Of a stretch of DNA of 64,000 bases, positions 42,779 to 51,296 are shown piece after piece; the stretch's first letter is position 1, and each line of letters begins with the position of its first letter. The notes beneath the pieces were generated by a model. It searched no databases, was not told where the DNA came from, and saw nothing but the letters and a program-made list of their open reading frames with translations. Origin of the DNA: Halobacterium wangiae. GTDB lineage: Archaea > Halobacteriota > Halobacteria > Halobacteriales > Halobacteriaceae. A program made the position numbers and the translations under genes. The DNA is taken from contig NZ_CP089588.1 of NCBI RefSeq assembly GCF_021249345.1, positions 2,170,001 to 2,234,000 on the forward strand. Reading direction: 5' to 3'.

Positions 42779-43828
42779 TCAGGCCGCTGTGGTCCCCGCA
42801 CCCGCCGTCTCCACGGCGAAGGCGGCGTTCAGTATCGACGCGCCGTCCGGGCCGGTGACGCTGACCTCGTACGAGCCTTCGATGCGCTCGAAGTTCCCCG
42901 ACGGCTCCTCGAGGGAGAGGACGGGTGCGCTTCCGTCCGCCGGGTACGCGACGTAGGCTCGCTCGCCGACGTCGAGGGACTCCTCGAACGTGAGTGTGTG
43001 CGTCTCGCCGTCGTGCGTGAGTTCGACGGTCGTCCCCGCGGGGAGTGGTTCGCCGGCCTGGTGTTCGAGTTCGATCAGTTCGTCGGTCGAGTCGAGTTCG
43101 ACCGAGGCGTCCAGTGTGGCGGCCGCGCTGTCCCCCCACTCGGGTCGCTCGACTGAGTCGACGCCCACGGTGGTCAGTTCGAAGTCGAGCGCGCGCGTCC
43201 ACGAACCGGACTCTGACTCGGCCTCGGTCGTCGTGTTCAGCTCGTGGACGCGCCCGTCGAGGTCGACGACGGCGTGCGCGCGGTACGACTGGTACGCGCC
43301 GTCGTGCGTCGGGCGGGTCCGGTTCGCGTCGAGGGCGAGGACCGTCCGGCCGTCCTCGACGTACCGGTCGGTCACCTCGAAGTCGCCGGCCGCGAGGACG
43401 CGCTCGAGTTGCGCGGTCCACGGCTCGGCAGCCCCGTCGTGGCGTTCGCGCTGGTCGAATTGCGTCTCGTCGCCGTGGGCGACGCGCGTCAGGACGACGG
43501 AGTCGTTCGCCCACGTATCGACGGCGAGTGTTCCGTCGTCGCGCCCGAACTCCGCGTTCAGGCGGAACTCGTCGCCCTTCGTCCGACCGGTGTACGAGCC
43601 GTTCTCGGTCCTGTCTGATGCCACCGCGACGCGGAACGTGTAGCCCGGGTCCGCGAGCACGCTGCTGTGGGCGTCCAGCAGCGCGGTGGCGTTCTCGACC
43701 CCGTCGGCCGTGACGCCAGGCGGGAAGCCGTCGGCGGGCGTCTGTTCGGGGCTGTCGGTGGCAGGGGCGCCGGCACCGAGACAGCCAGCGGTCACGAGGA
43801 GGGCGACTACCGCGAGGACCGTTCGCAT
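42779..43828 (-). CDS. Predicted lipoprotein (DUF7537-like), function unknown
   Basis: A 349-residue secreted protein: MRTVLAVVALLVTAGC gives a short signal and lipobox (Cys16), then a Thr/Pro/Ser-rich spacer. The mature part is beta-rich and acidic with repeated strand patterns (YTFRVAVASDRTENGSYTG; AHAVVDLDGRVHELNTTTE), resembling the LolA-like large haloarchaeal lipoproteins often named DUF7537. Such proteins may carry lipids or substrates outside the membrane. ATG at 43828, ten codons inside the open frame. Same strand as mfnA but 45 bases away. Confidence 0.75.
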   Translation of the reverse strand: MRTVLAVVALLVTAGCLGAGAPATDSPEQTPADGFPPGVTADGVENATALLDAHSSVLADPGYTFRVAVASDRTENGSYTGRTKGDEFRLNAEFGRDDGTLAVDTWANDSVVLTRVAHGDETQFDQRERHDGAAEPWTAQLERVLAAGDFEVTDRYVEDGRTVLALDANRTRPTHDGAYQSYRAHAVVDLDGRVHELNTTTEAESESGSWTRALDFELTTVGVDSVERPEWGDSAAATLDASVELDSTDELIELEHQAGEPLPAGTTVELTHDGETHTLTFEESLDVGERAYVAYPADGSAPVLSLEEPSGNFERIEGSYEVSVTGPDGASILNAAFAVETAGAGTTAA

Positions 43829-43901
43829 ACACGTACCGACACGATAAGTCGTAATCAAAACCCGGGTTCGCGACCGAACTCGGGCACCGTTCGGGCGACT
43901 C

Positions 43902-45185
43902 TCAGACGGTAACGTTCTCGTCTTCCGGGAGCTGTTCGTTCTCGGTCTCGCTCTCGGTCAGGTACCGGATGCGCTCGGGGACCGGCGGGTGCTGGTAGTG
44001 GAACGTCTCGTAGAGCGGGTGCGGGAAGGGGTTGCCGAGGTTCTCGCTGGTGAGGTCGGCAAGGGCGTCAGCGAGCGGAGCGCCGCTCCCCATCACGTCG
44101 ACGGCGAACGCGTCGGCCTCGCGCTCGTTGGCGAGCCAGAGCCGGTTCTGGACGGGCGAGGTGAGTTCGTCGAGTGGCTGGAGCCACAGCGCCGCGAGCA
44201 GCAGGCCGGCGGCCGGCTGCTGGGGAACGGCGAACATCTCGTAGAGCCACGCCGACTCGACGAGGAACTGCGCGACGAACAGCAGCACGGCGACCTGGAC
44301 GGCGCTCGCGGCGAGGTTCTGCCAGATGTGCCCCTTCTTCCAGTGGGCGAGTTCGTGGGCGAGCACGCTCTGGACCGCCGTCTCGTCCATCTGTTCGACG
44401 AGCGTGTCGAAGAGGACGACGCGCTTGGTGCGCCCGAACCCGGTGAAGAACGCGTTCGAGTGTCCCGACCGGGAGCTGGCGTTCATCACGTACACCTGGT
44501 CGCAGGTGAACCCGGCGCGTTCGAAGACGTCCTCGACGGCGTCGCGCAACTCGCCGTCCTCGACGGGGTCGAAGTCGTAGAACAGTGGCATCACGACTCG
44601 CGGGACGAGTACCTGCGTCGCCAGCAGGAAGGCCACGACGACGCCCGTCGCGGCCAGCCACCAGAACACCGGGAACCACTCGACGGCGAGCAGCACGCCG
44701 CCACCCAGGATGGCCGCGAAGACGGCGGCGACGGCGGTGCCGACGACTCTGTCGCGAGCGAACAGCCGTGGCGACTGCTCGTTGAAGTCGAACGCCTCCT
44801 CGACGCCGAACGTGTCGAAGACGTCGAACGGCAGCGACACCACCTGGAGGGCGACGACCGAACCGACGAACAGCAGGACGCCAGCGAGCAGGTCGTTGCC
44901 AACGACGTCGAACGTCCACTCGACCGCTCCGCCGAACAGCCCCGAGTACAGCACGAGCAGGACGACGGCGAGCACGACGACGCTCTGTAGCTGTGACGCC
45001 GCGGTCCCGAGCCGGTGGTAGTCGAGCAGGCGGTCGGGGTTCTCGACGCCGACAGTCTCCGCGAGCCAGTCTGCGCGCTCGCGGACCGTCCGTTCGGCGT
45101 ACTGGACGTTCAGCGCGGCGAGCACCGCGAAGAACGCCGTCGTGCCGACGACGAGCGCGAGGAAGATAGCGTGGTAGACGAGCAT
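43902..45185 (-). CDS. M48-family zinc metalloprotease (Ste24/HtpX-like)
   Basis: A 427-residue multi-pass membrane protease. The zinc motif is HELAHWKKGH (VLAHELAHW), with the distant ligand in NEREADAFAVDVM near 365. Six to seven helices surround it; a long soluble segment (about 205-250, ASSRSGHSNAFFTGFG) precedes the active site, which is the Ste24-like layout. Ste24 relatives trim prenylated proteins in eukaryotes; bacterial HtpX clears damaged membrane proteins. The hairpin array upstream separates it from ppsA. Confidence 0.9.
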   Translation of the reverse strand: MLVYHAIFLALVVGTTAFFAVLAALNVQYAERTVRERADWLAETVGVENPDRLLDYHRLGTAASQLQSVVVLAVVLLVLYSGLFGGAVEWTFDVVGNDLLAGVLLFVGSVVALQVVSLPFDVFDTFGVEEAFDFNEQSPRLFARDRVVGTAVAAVFAAILGGGVLLAVEWFPVFWWLAATGVVVAFLLATQVLVPRVVMPLFYDFDPVEDGELRDAVEDVFERAGFTCDQVYVMNASSRSGHSNAFFTGFGRTKRVVLFDTLVEQMDETAVQSVLAHELAHWKKGHIWQNLAASAVQVAVLLFVAQFLVESAWLYEMFAVPQQPAAGLLLAALWLQPLDELTSPVQNRLWLANEREADAFAVDVMGSGAPLADALADLTSENLGNPFPHPLYETFHYQHPPVPERIRYLTESETENEQLPEDENVTV

Positions 45186-45453
45186 ACCGCGTGGCTATGG
45201 CGAGATTCGTCAAACGTCTGTCGGTGACTGCCGAGAACGATGCGAGCGATTCACTCCGCGAACGAAGTGAGCGGAGGCCGACGAACGACCACCGCGCCCG
45301 GAGGGCGCGGCGGGGGTGAGGAGTGCTTTTCCCCCAAGTTTTTGCCGAGTTGAGCGGGACCTCTGGTCCCGCTAACCATGCGAACGGCGCGAAGCGCCGT
45401 GAGCAGACGGGGGCCGCCTCCGGCGACCCCCCGCAGAGCAAAAAGTGGGTTCC
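45186..45453. other. Gene-free 268-base stretch with five consecutive hairpins
   Basis: CTCCGC-N11-GCGGAG (45254-45276); CCGCGCCC-GGA-GGGCGCGG (45292-45310); AGCGGGACC-TCT-GGTCCCGCT (45353-45373); ACGGCGC-GAA-GCGCCGT (45384-45400); GGGGGcCGCC-TCC-GGCGaCCCCC (45409-45431, one mismatch). Four of the five have three-base loops. CTTTTCCCCC and GTTTTTG lie between the second and third. No ORF is present. The array is downstream of ppsA and upstream of the M48 gene, both leftward. Terminator plus unknown role. Confidence 0.65.
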
Positions 45454-47709
45454 CTAGTCCCTGACGCTGTCGAGGATGAGCCGCTGTTCCTCGCGTTTGA
45501 CTTCGTGCTGGACGTCGCGGACGGCGTCGATGTTCGCGGAGATCGAGGAGATGCCGGTGTCCACGAGGAACGTCACCATCTCCGGCTTGGAGCCGGCCTG
45601 CCCGCAGATGCTGGTGGCGACGTCGTGCTCGCGGCAGGACTCGATGGTCGTCCCGATGAGCTTCAGAACCGAGGGGTGGAGTTCGTCGAAGCGGTCGGCG
45701 ACGTTGCCGTTGTTCCGGTCGACGGCGAGCGTGTACTGGGTCAGGTCGTTCGTGCCGAAGGAGGCGAAGTCGATGCCCTCGGCGGCGAGTTCGTCGATGG
45801 AGAGCGCGGCGGCGGGCGTCTCGATCATCACGCCCCACGTGCGCTTCTCGGTGTCGATGCCGGTGTCGACCATGAGCTCCCGGGCCTGGCGCACGTCGTC
45901 GGCGTCGTTGATGAGCGGGAACATGATCTCGACGTTGTCGTAGCCCATCTCGAACAGCTCCGCGAACGCCTCGAGTTCGTGCCGGAAGACGTCCGGGCGG
46001 TCGAGGCTACGGCGGATGCCGCGGTAGCCGAGCATCGGGTTGTGTTCGTGGGGTTCGTCGTTACCGCCCTCGAGCTGTCGGAACTCGTCGGTCGGCGCGT
46101 CGAGGGTACGAACGCGCACGGGCCGCGGGTAGAACTCCTCGGCGACGCGCTGGATGCCGTCGACGAGCTCTTGGATGTACGCCGTCTCCCCGTGGTTCTC
46201 GATGTAGCGCGCCGGGGTCTGGTTCGTCGAGAGGATCATGTGCTCCATGCGGAGCAGGCCGACGCCGTCGGCGCCCGTCGCGGCGGCGCGTTCGGCGGCC
46301 TCCGGGATGGAGACGTTGACCTTGACCTCGGTCGCGGTCATCGGCTTCACGGGCGTCTTCGGGCGCGCCTCCTCGATGGGGTCGCGCTCGGCGTCCTGCT
46401 CGACGCGGCCCTCGGTGACGACGCCGCGGTCGCCGTCGAGGGTGACGATCTGGTCGTCCTCGAGCACCTCGGTGGCGTCCGTCGCACCGACGACCGCGGG
46501 ACAGCCGAGTTCGCGGGAGACGATGGCAGCGTGGCTCGTCATGCCGCCCTCGTCGGTGACGATGCCGGCCGCGCGCTTCATCGCGGGCACCATGTCCGGG
46601 GTGGTCATCTCGGTGACGATGATGTCGCCCTCGCCGACCTTGTCGAGCTGGTCGAGCTTAGTGACGATGCGGACCGCCCCGGACGCGACACCCGGGCTCG
46701 CGCCGAGTCCGTTCACGAGCGCTTCGCCGCCGTCGTCGTTGTTCTCCGTCATGGCTTCGTTGGATTCGTCGATGGTGGTGATGGGACGGGACTGCAGCAT
46801 GTAGATGTCGCCGTCGACCATCGCCCACTCCACGTCCTGGGGTTCGCCGTAGTGGTCCTCGACGCGCTCGCCAATCGCGACGAGCGCCTGGATCTCGTCG
46901 TCGGAGAGCACGCGCGCCTCGCGCTTCTCGTCGGGCACCTCGCGCTCGACGGTCTCGCCGGTCTCGGCGTCCTTGACGTGCATCAGCTTCTTGTCGGCGA
47001 CGGTGACCTCCTCGACCTCGCCGCTGTCGCGGTCCACGTGGTAGTTGTCCGGGGAGACAGAGCCCGAGACGACGGCCTCGCCGAGCCCCCAGGCGGCTTC
47101 GATGATGGCCTCGTGGGCGCCCGTCGAGGGGTGACTCGTGAACATCACGCCGGACTTCTCGGCGTCGACCATGCGCTGGACGACGACGGCGATGTCCACG
47201 ATGTCGTGTTCGAAGCCCTGTTCTTCGCGGTAGTAGATGGCGCGCTGGGTGAACAGCGACGCCCAGCAGCGCTTCACGCGGTCGAGGAGGTCCTCGCGGG
47301 TGACGTTGAGGAACGTCTCCTGCTGGCCCGCGAAGCTCGCGTCCGGGAGGTCCTCGGCGGTCGCCGACGACCGGACGGCGACGAACGCCTGCCCGTCGTC
47401 GAGGTCGTCGTACGACGAGAGGATGTTCTCGCGGAGCGCCTCGGGGAGCTCCGTGTTCATGATGATCTCCTCGGCCGCCGCCTCCGCGGTGGCGAGCGCT
47501 TCGGAGTCGTCCGGGTCGACGTCGACTGCCTCGAACAGTTCGTCGTCGATGCCGGCTTCCTCGATGAACCTGCGGTACGTTCCGGCGGTCACGACGAACC
47601 CCGGAGGCACGGGTAGCCCGGCGTCCGTGAGCTCGCCGAGCGACGCGCCCTTCCCGCCGACACTGTCGATGTCGTCGGCCCGTATATCCTCCAGCCAGCG
47701 TACAGCCAT
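45454..47709 (-). CDS. ppsA: Phosphoenolpyruvate synthase
   Basis: A 751-residue enzyme making PEP from pyruvate with ATP, for gluconeogenesis. N-terminal ATP-grasp (VGGKGASLGELTDAGLPVPPGFVVTAGTYR; RSSATAEDLPDASFAGQQETFLN; WGLGEAVVSG), the swivelling phosphohistidine domain (GGMTSHAAIV), and the C-terminal PEP/pyruvate barrel (SFGTNDLTQYTLAVDRNN, and the active Cys in SICGQAG). An acidic insertion lies near 335-345. ATG at 47709 with a TACTTATGC box about 30 bases upstream. The opposing enzyme, pyruvate kinase, is 8 kb away. Confidence 0.96.
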   Translation of the reverse strand: MAVRWLEDIRADDIDSVGGKGASLGELTDAGLPVPPGFVVTAGTYRRFIEEAGIDDELFEAVDVDPDDSEALATAEAAAEEIIMNTELPEALRENILSSYDDLDDGQAFVAVRSSATAEDLPDASFAGQQETFLNVTREDLLDRVKRCWASLFTQRAIYYREEQGFEHDIVDIAVVVQRMVDAEKSGVMFTSHPSTGAHEAIIEAAWGLGEAVVSGSVSPDNYHVDRDSGEVEEVTVADKKLMHVKDAETGETVEREVPDEKREARVLSDDEIQALVAIGERVEDHYGEPQDVEWAMVDGDIYMLQSRPITTIDESNEAMTENNDDGGEALVNGLGASPGVASGAVRIVTKLDQLDKVGEGDIIVTEMTTPDMVPAMKRAAGIVTDEGGMTSHAAIVSRELGCPAVVGATDATEVLEDDQIVTLDGDRGVVTEGRVEQDAERDPIEEARPKTPVKPMTATEVKVNVSIPEAAERAAATGADGVGLLRMEHMILSTNQTPARYIENHGETAYIQELVDGIQRVAEEFYPRPVRVRTLDAPTDEFRQLEGGNDEPHEHNPMLGYRGIRRSLDRPDVFRHELEAFAELFEMGYDNVEIMFPLINDADDVRQARELMVDTGIDTEKRTWGVMIETPAAALSIDELAAEGIDFASFGTNDLTQYTLAVDRNNGNVADRFDELHPSVLKLIGTTIESCREHDVATSICGQAGSKPEMVTFLVDTGISSISANIDAVRDVQHEVKREEQRLILDSVRD

Positions 47710-47808
47710 GTGGCACGTAATTAGACCGGAAAGACGCATAAGTAGATTGCGAACAGCGCAGGCCTGTACGAACGTATCGGCGAGTCGACCGATTCCGGCT
47801 GGCGGTGG

Positions 47809-47816
47809 ATTTTAAC
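47809..47816 (+). promoter_or_regulatory. TATA-like box of membrane coiled-coil gene
   Basis: ATTTTAAC is centred 27-28 bases before the ATG at 47840, matching a leaderless transcript. Confidence 0.55.
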
Positions 47817-47839
47817 CCTCGTGCTGCCTTCGACGCCAC

Positions 47840-48250
47840 ATGGACACCAAACGGTCAGCAGTACACGCGGGCAAGTACTTCCTCGTCACGTCGCTGTTCG
47901 CCGCCGTCGCCCTCGCGTTCGTCGCCGCCGGCGCCTACGTGAGCCAGGGGGCTCTCGAAGCCGGGACGATCAGCGAACTCGTCTCGGAGGGAGCACCGGG
48001 CATCGCTCTCGCCGTCGTCGGCATCCTCGTCTACCGCTTCGGCAAGGCGTGGGCGCTGTACAAGACGCTCACGGCCGCCCACGAGGAGGCGCTGGCGGAC
48101 ACGTTCGACACCCAGCACGTCAAGAGCGACATCGTCAGCGTGCTCGACGAACGCCTCGCGGACATGCAGACGGACCTCCAGTCGGTGAACCGCGAGATCC
48201 GGAAGCTCAAGGACGACGACCAGTTCGACTTCGGCGAGCCGAAGAGCTAG
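47840..48250 (+). CDS. Two-helix membrane protein with C-terminal coiled coil
   Basis: A 136-residue protein: two membrane helices (YFLVTSLFAAVALAFVAAGA and IALAVVGILVYRFGKAWALY), followed by an acidic coiled coil (about 82-128; VLDERLADMQTDLQSVNREIRKL). No family could be assigned. The layout suggests a small membrane anchor that pairs through its coil. Its last four bases overlap the end of the convergent phzF gene. Confidence 0.7.
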   Translation: MDTKRSAVHAGKYFLVTSLFAAVALAFVAAGAYVSQGALEAGTISELVSEGAPGIALAVVGILVYRFGKAWALYKTLTAAHEEALADTFDTQHVKSDIVSVLDERLADMQTDLQSVNREIRKLKDDDQFDFGEPKS

Positions 48251-49155
48251 GCTTCCAGAATCTCGTCGGCCTCCGTGGCCGGCACCCGCAGCGTCCCGTC
48301 GAGGGTCTCGAGGGCCGTCCCGCCGACCTGCGGCGCGCCCCCGTCCGCCGCACGTACCCGGACCGTGCCCGGTCGGTCGACGAAGTGTCCCTGTTCGAAC
48401 GTCATCTCCGCCGTCATGTCCCCGCCGAACGCCTCGTAGTGGTGTAGATACGCGCCAGCGGCACCGCTCGCGGTGCCGGTGACCGGGTCCTCCTCGACGC
48501 CGAGCCCGGGCACCCACGCCCGCCCGTGGAGCGTCGAGTCGCCGTCGAGCGCGTCGAACGTGAACGCGTAGACGCCAGCCGCGTCAACGTCGTCGGCGAG
48601 CGCCGCGACCGCGTCGAAGTCCGGGTCGGCGCTCCCGAGGTCCGAGAGGTACGTGATGGGGACGACGAGGAACGGGAGGCCGGTGTCCGCGACGGCCAGC
48701 GGCAGGTCGTCGCTGGCGCCACGCAGCGCCTCCACGTCCAGCCCCGTGGCATCCGCGACGCGCTCGTAGCTCAGGTCGACGTCCCGAACCTCGGGCGGGT
48801 TCTGCGTCATCCACACCGTGCCGTCCGCGGCGACCTCGACGTCGAGGACGCCGACGTTCGTCTCCAGGCTGTACTCGCCCGCGTCGACGACGCCGTCGGC
48901 GAACAGGTGGGCGTGGCTCGCGACGGTCGCGTGCCCGCAGAGGTCCACCTCGGCCGTCGGCGAGAAGTAGCGGATGCGGCGGTCGGCGTCCCCGCTCGGC
49001 CGGAGGAACGCCGTCTCGCTCGCGCCGAGTTCCGCCGCGATGGCCTGCATCTGGTCGTCGGTCAGGTCCCCGGCGTCGGGCACCACGCCCGCCGCGTTCC
49101 CCGCGCAGGGCTCGTCGGTGAACGCGTCCACCAGCAGCGCCCGCGTCTCTGTCAT
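48247..49155 (-). CDS. PhzF-family isomerase
   Basis: A 302-residue diaminopimelate-epimerase fold protein of the PhzF group. ALLVDAFTDEPCAGNAAGVV opens it, the catalytic Glu is E47 in LGASETAFL, and DLCGHATVASHAHL and DPVTGTASGAAGAYL are the two halves' phosphate/carboxylate loops. PhzF of pseudomonads isomerises a phenazine precursor; archaeal members have no established substrate. A 73-base piece of this gene (49005-49077) is copied in the gap between the two usp genes downstream in coordinate order. Confidence 0.9.
   Translation of the reverse strand: MTETRALLVDAFTDEPCAGNAAGVVPDAGDLTDDQMQAIAAELGASETAFLRPSGDADRRIRYFSPTAEVDLCGHATVASHAHLFADGVVDAGEYSLETNVGVLDVEVAADGTVWMTQNPPEVRDVDLSYERVADATGLDVEALRGASDDLPLAVADTGLPFLVVPITYLSDLGSADPDFDAVAALADDVDAAGVYAFTFDALDGDSTLHGRAWVPGLGVEEDPVTGTASGAAGAYLHHYEAFGGDMTAEMTFEQGHFVDRPGTVRVRAADGGAPQVGGTALETLDGTLRVPATEADEILEA
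49005..49077. repeat. 73-base segment of phzF repeated at 50189-50261 (first copy)
   Basis: This internal part of phzF (codons about 27-51, around the catalytic Glu) matches 50189-50261 over 73 bases with three differences and no gaps. It is the parent copy because it lies in an intact gene. Confidence 0.9.
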
Positions 49156-49213
49156 GGCCCGGGGTTCGCGCTCCTCCGTGTTGCGTGTTTTCCTCCCGGC
49201 ACCCGCGCGGGTG

Positions 49214-50089
49214 TCACCGCTCGTCGGTCGGCCGTCGGACCGTCAACACCGGCACCGGCGACGTGCGCACGAGCTGTTCGGTGACGCTCCCGAGGACGTA
49301 CCGGTCGAACCCGGTGCGACCGTGCGTACCCGCGACGACCAGGTCGACGTCGTTGTCCTTCACGTAGGACCGGATCTCGCGCTGTATCGACGTGCCGACC
49401 TCCACCGACTCGAACACTGTTTCGACGCCCGCGTCCCTCGCGACCGTGGCCGCGTCGGCGACGACGTCGCGCGCGTTCTGTTCGAGCGCGTCCTCGACCA
49501 TCTCGATGCGGGCGTCCACGCCGAGGCCCGTGATGTCGATGACCGACAGCAGGTGGACCGCGGCGTCGTCCTCGGTGGCGACGCCGGCACCCACTTCCAG
49601 GGCGGCCCGCGCGGTGTCGCTGCCGTCGGTCGGCACGAGCACGTTCTCGAAGGGGTAGCGGTGGGCGTCCTCGTTTGGCTTGATGGTGAGCACGGGGACG
49701 TCCGACCGCCGGAGGACGCGCTCGGTCGTGCTCCCGAGCAGGAAGCGCTCGAGGCCTCGGCGCCCGCGGGTCGGCATCGCGATCACGTCGACGCCGGTCT
49801 CCTCCGCGTAGTCGAGGATGGTCCGGTACGGCTCGCCGCGTCGTACCTCGGTGGTGGTGTCGACGCCGCGTTCGTCCGCGCGCTCGGCGACGTCACGGAC
49901 GAGCTGTTCGCCGCGCTCTTCGAGCGTCTCGACCAGGCCAGTCTGGCGCTCTACGTTGCTCCGCGTCGTGTCCGCGACGTTGAGGACGTGGACCGTCGCG
50001 TCGTGGCCGGCTGCTATCTCGAGCACGTAGTCGAACGCTGCCTCCGCACAGTCGCTCCCGTCGGCCGGGAAGAGAATCTGGTCGAACAT
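49214..50089 (-). CDS. Tandem-domain universal stress protein (first copy)
   Basis: A 291-residue protein of two fused UspA domains. Domain 1 (1-145) starts ILFPADGSDCAEAAFDYVL and ends at the ATP-loop MPTRGRRGLERFLLGSTTERV; domain 2 (about 152-285) starts VLVPTDGSDTARAALEV and has GTHGRTGFDRYVLGSVTEQL. The G-x-x-G-x9-GS ATP signature is clean in domain 2, altered in domain 1. About 65% identical by eye to the next gene. The promoter carries an inverted repeat over the TATA position. Role: general stress tolerance, partners unknown. Confidence 0.92.
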   Translation of the reverse strand: MFDQILFPADGSDCAEAAFDYVLEIAAGHDATVHVLNVADTTRSNVERQTGLVETLEERGEQLVRDVAERADERGVDTTTEVRRGEPYRTILDYAEETGVDVIAMPTRGRRGLERFLLGSTTERVLRRSDVPVLTIKPNEDAHRYPFENVLVPTDGSDTARAALEVGAGVATEDDAAVHLLSVIDITGLGVDARIEMVEDALEQNARDVVADAATVARDAGVETVFESVEVGTSIQREIRSYVKDNDVDLVVAGTHGRTGFDRYVLGSVTEQLVRTSPVPVLTVRRPTDER

Positions 50090-50099
50090 ACCTGTAGTA

Positions 50100-50116
50100 T
50101 TGTGTCCAGTACACAA
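50100..50116. promoter_or_regulatory. Inverted repeat upstream of first usp gene
   Basis: TTGTGT-CCAGT-ACACAA is a 6+5+6 dyad. On the minus strand TTTTGTGT forms the TATA-like element, about 28 bases before the ATG, so the dyad covers TATA to transcription start. The second usp gene keeps the ACACAAA half and the downstream CTGTG but has lost the other arm. Confidence 0.45.
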
Positions 50117-50188
50117 AACTGTGCCCGTCGTTCCCTGCCTACCGGGACAGTCAGTCAGCGTGTATCGACCGGGACGGTGCGGCGAGCA

Positions 50189-50261
50189 GGAGCGCCGTCT
50201 CGCTCGCGCCGAGTTCTGCCGCGATGGCCTGCATCTGGTCGTCGGTCAGGTCCCTGGCGTC
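50189..50261. repeat. phzF fragment between the two usp genes (second copy)
   Basis: Matches 49005-49077 in 70 of 73 positions. It ends with GGCGTC exactly where the stop codon of the second usp gene begins (50260-50262), so the junction is fused to the paralog's end. The corresponding stretch beyond phzF's 5' part is missing, as if about 120 bases were deleted after a tandem duplication of phzF-usp. Confidence 0.85.
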
Positions 50262-51132
50262 ACTCGTCGTCCGTCGGCTCCCGGACGGTCAACACGGGAA
50301 CCGACGACGTGCGGACCAGAGACTCCGCGACGCTCCCGAGGACGTACCGGTCGAACCCGGTGCGACCGTGCGTCCCGACCACGACGAGGTCGACGTCGTG
50401 GGCCCGGACGTAGGACCGGACCACACCGCTGACGGACGACCCGAACTCGACGCTCTCGGACACGGTGTCGACGCCGGCGTCCGTCGCGAACGCCGCCGAC
50501 TCCGCCACGATGCGGTTCGCGCTCTCCTCGAAGACCTCCATGGCGATCCTGGCGTCCACGCCGAGACTCGTGACGTCGACGACGGACAGGAGGTGGAGCG
50601 CCGCGCCGGCTTCGTCGGCGACCCCCACGCCCGCCTCGAGCGCGGCGCGCGCGCAGTCGCTCCCGTCGGTCGCCACCAGCACGTTCTCGAAGGGGTAGTC
50701 GAAGTCGGAGGCGCCGTCCGGTTTGAGCGTGAGCACGGGGACGTCAGACCGGCGGACCACGCGCTCGGTCGTGCTCCCGAGCAGGAAGCGGGCGAGGCCA
50801 CGGCGCCCGCGGGTCGGCATCACGATCACGTCGACGTCCGCGGACGCTGCGTAGTCGCTGACGACGCGGTACGGGTCGCCTCGCAGCACGTCGGTGTGAG
50901 TGGCGACACCTCGTTCTCGGGCGCGCTCGGCCGCCTCGTCGACGATCTGCTGGCCCCGTCGTTCGAGGGCACCGACGACGTCCTCCTGCCCGCCGACGGC
51001 GCTGCGCGTCGTGTCCGCGACGTGCAGGAGGTGGACCGTCGCGTCGTGGGTGGCGGCAACGTCCAGCACGTAGTCGAAGGCGGCCGTCGCCCCGGCGCTT
51101 CCGTCGGTCGGGAACAGTATCTCCTCGAACAT
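50260..51132 (-). CDS. Tandem-domain universal stress protein (second copy)
   Basis: A 290-residue paralog of the preceding gene with the same two fused UspA domains: ILFPTDGSAGATAAFDYVLDVAA, MPTRGRRGLARFLLGSTTERV, VLVATDGSDCARAALEAG and GTHGRTGFDRYVLGSVAESL. ATG at 51132; the open frame extends 55 codons upstream without homology. Differences cluster in the N-terminal helices and the second-domain helices. It arose by tandem duplication, supported by the phzF fragment between the copies. Confidence 0.92.
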   Translation of the reverse strand: MFEEILFPTDGSAGATAAFDYVLDVAATHDATVHLLHVADTTRSAVGGQEDVVGALERRGQQIVDEAAERARERGVATHTDVLRGDPYRVVSDYAASADVDVIVMPTRGRRGLARFLLGSTTERVVRRSDVPVLTLKPDGASDFDYPFENVLVATDGSDCARAALEAGVGVADEAGAALHLLSVVDVTSLGVDARIAMEVFEESANRIVAESAAFATDAGVDTVSESVEFGSSVSGVVRSYVRAHDVDLVVVGTHGRTGFDRYVLGSVAESLVRTSSVPVLTVREPTDDE

Positions 51133-51261
51133 GCTAGTGGTGTCGCGTCCCGCACACAAAGCTGTGCGCGCCGCTCCCGGCCCGTGAGGTCCGAGCAGTC
51201 CGCGAAGTCGGTCGGGTGGAGGACGTCGGGAGGCGTCTGCGACGCCGGACCGCCTGTAAAC

Positions 51262-51269
51262 GGTTAAGT
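51262..51269 (+). promoter_or_regulatory. TATA-like box of PRTase-MTAP genes
   Basis: GGTTAAGT lies about 30 bases before the ATG at 51297. Confidence 0.45.
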
Positions 51270-51296
51270 GGCGACGCACGCGACTTCCTACACGCA

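Noticed and set aside
45445-47616. Long open frame on the plus strand opposite ppsA (over 700 codons)
   Set aside because: Opposite-strand shadow of a clear PEP synthase gene; no family features.
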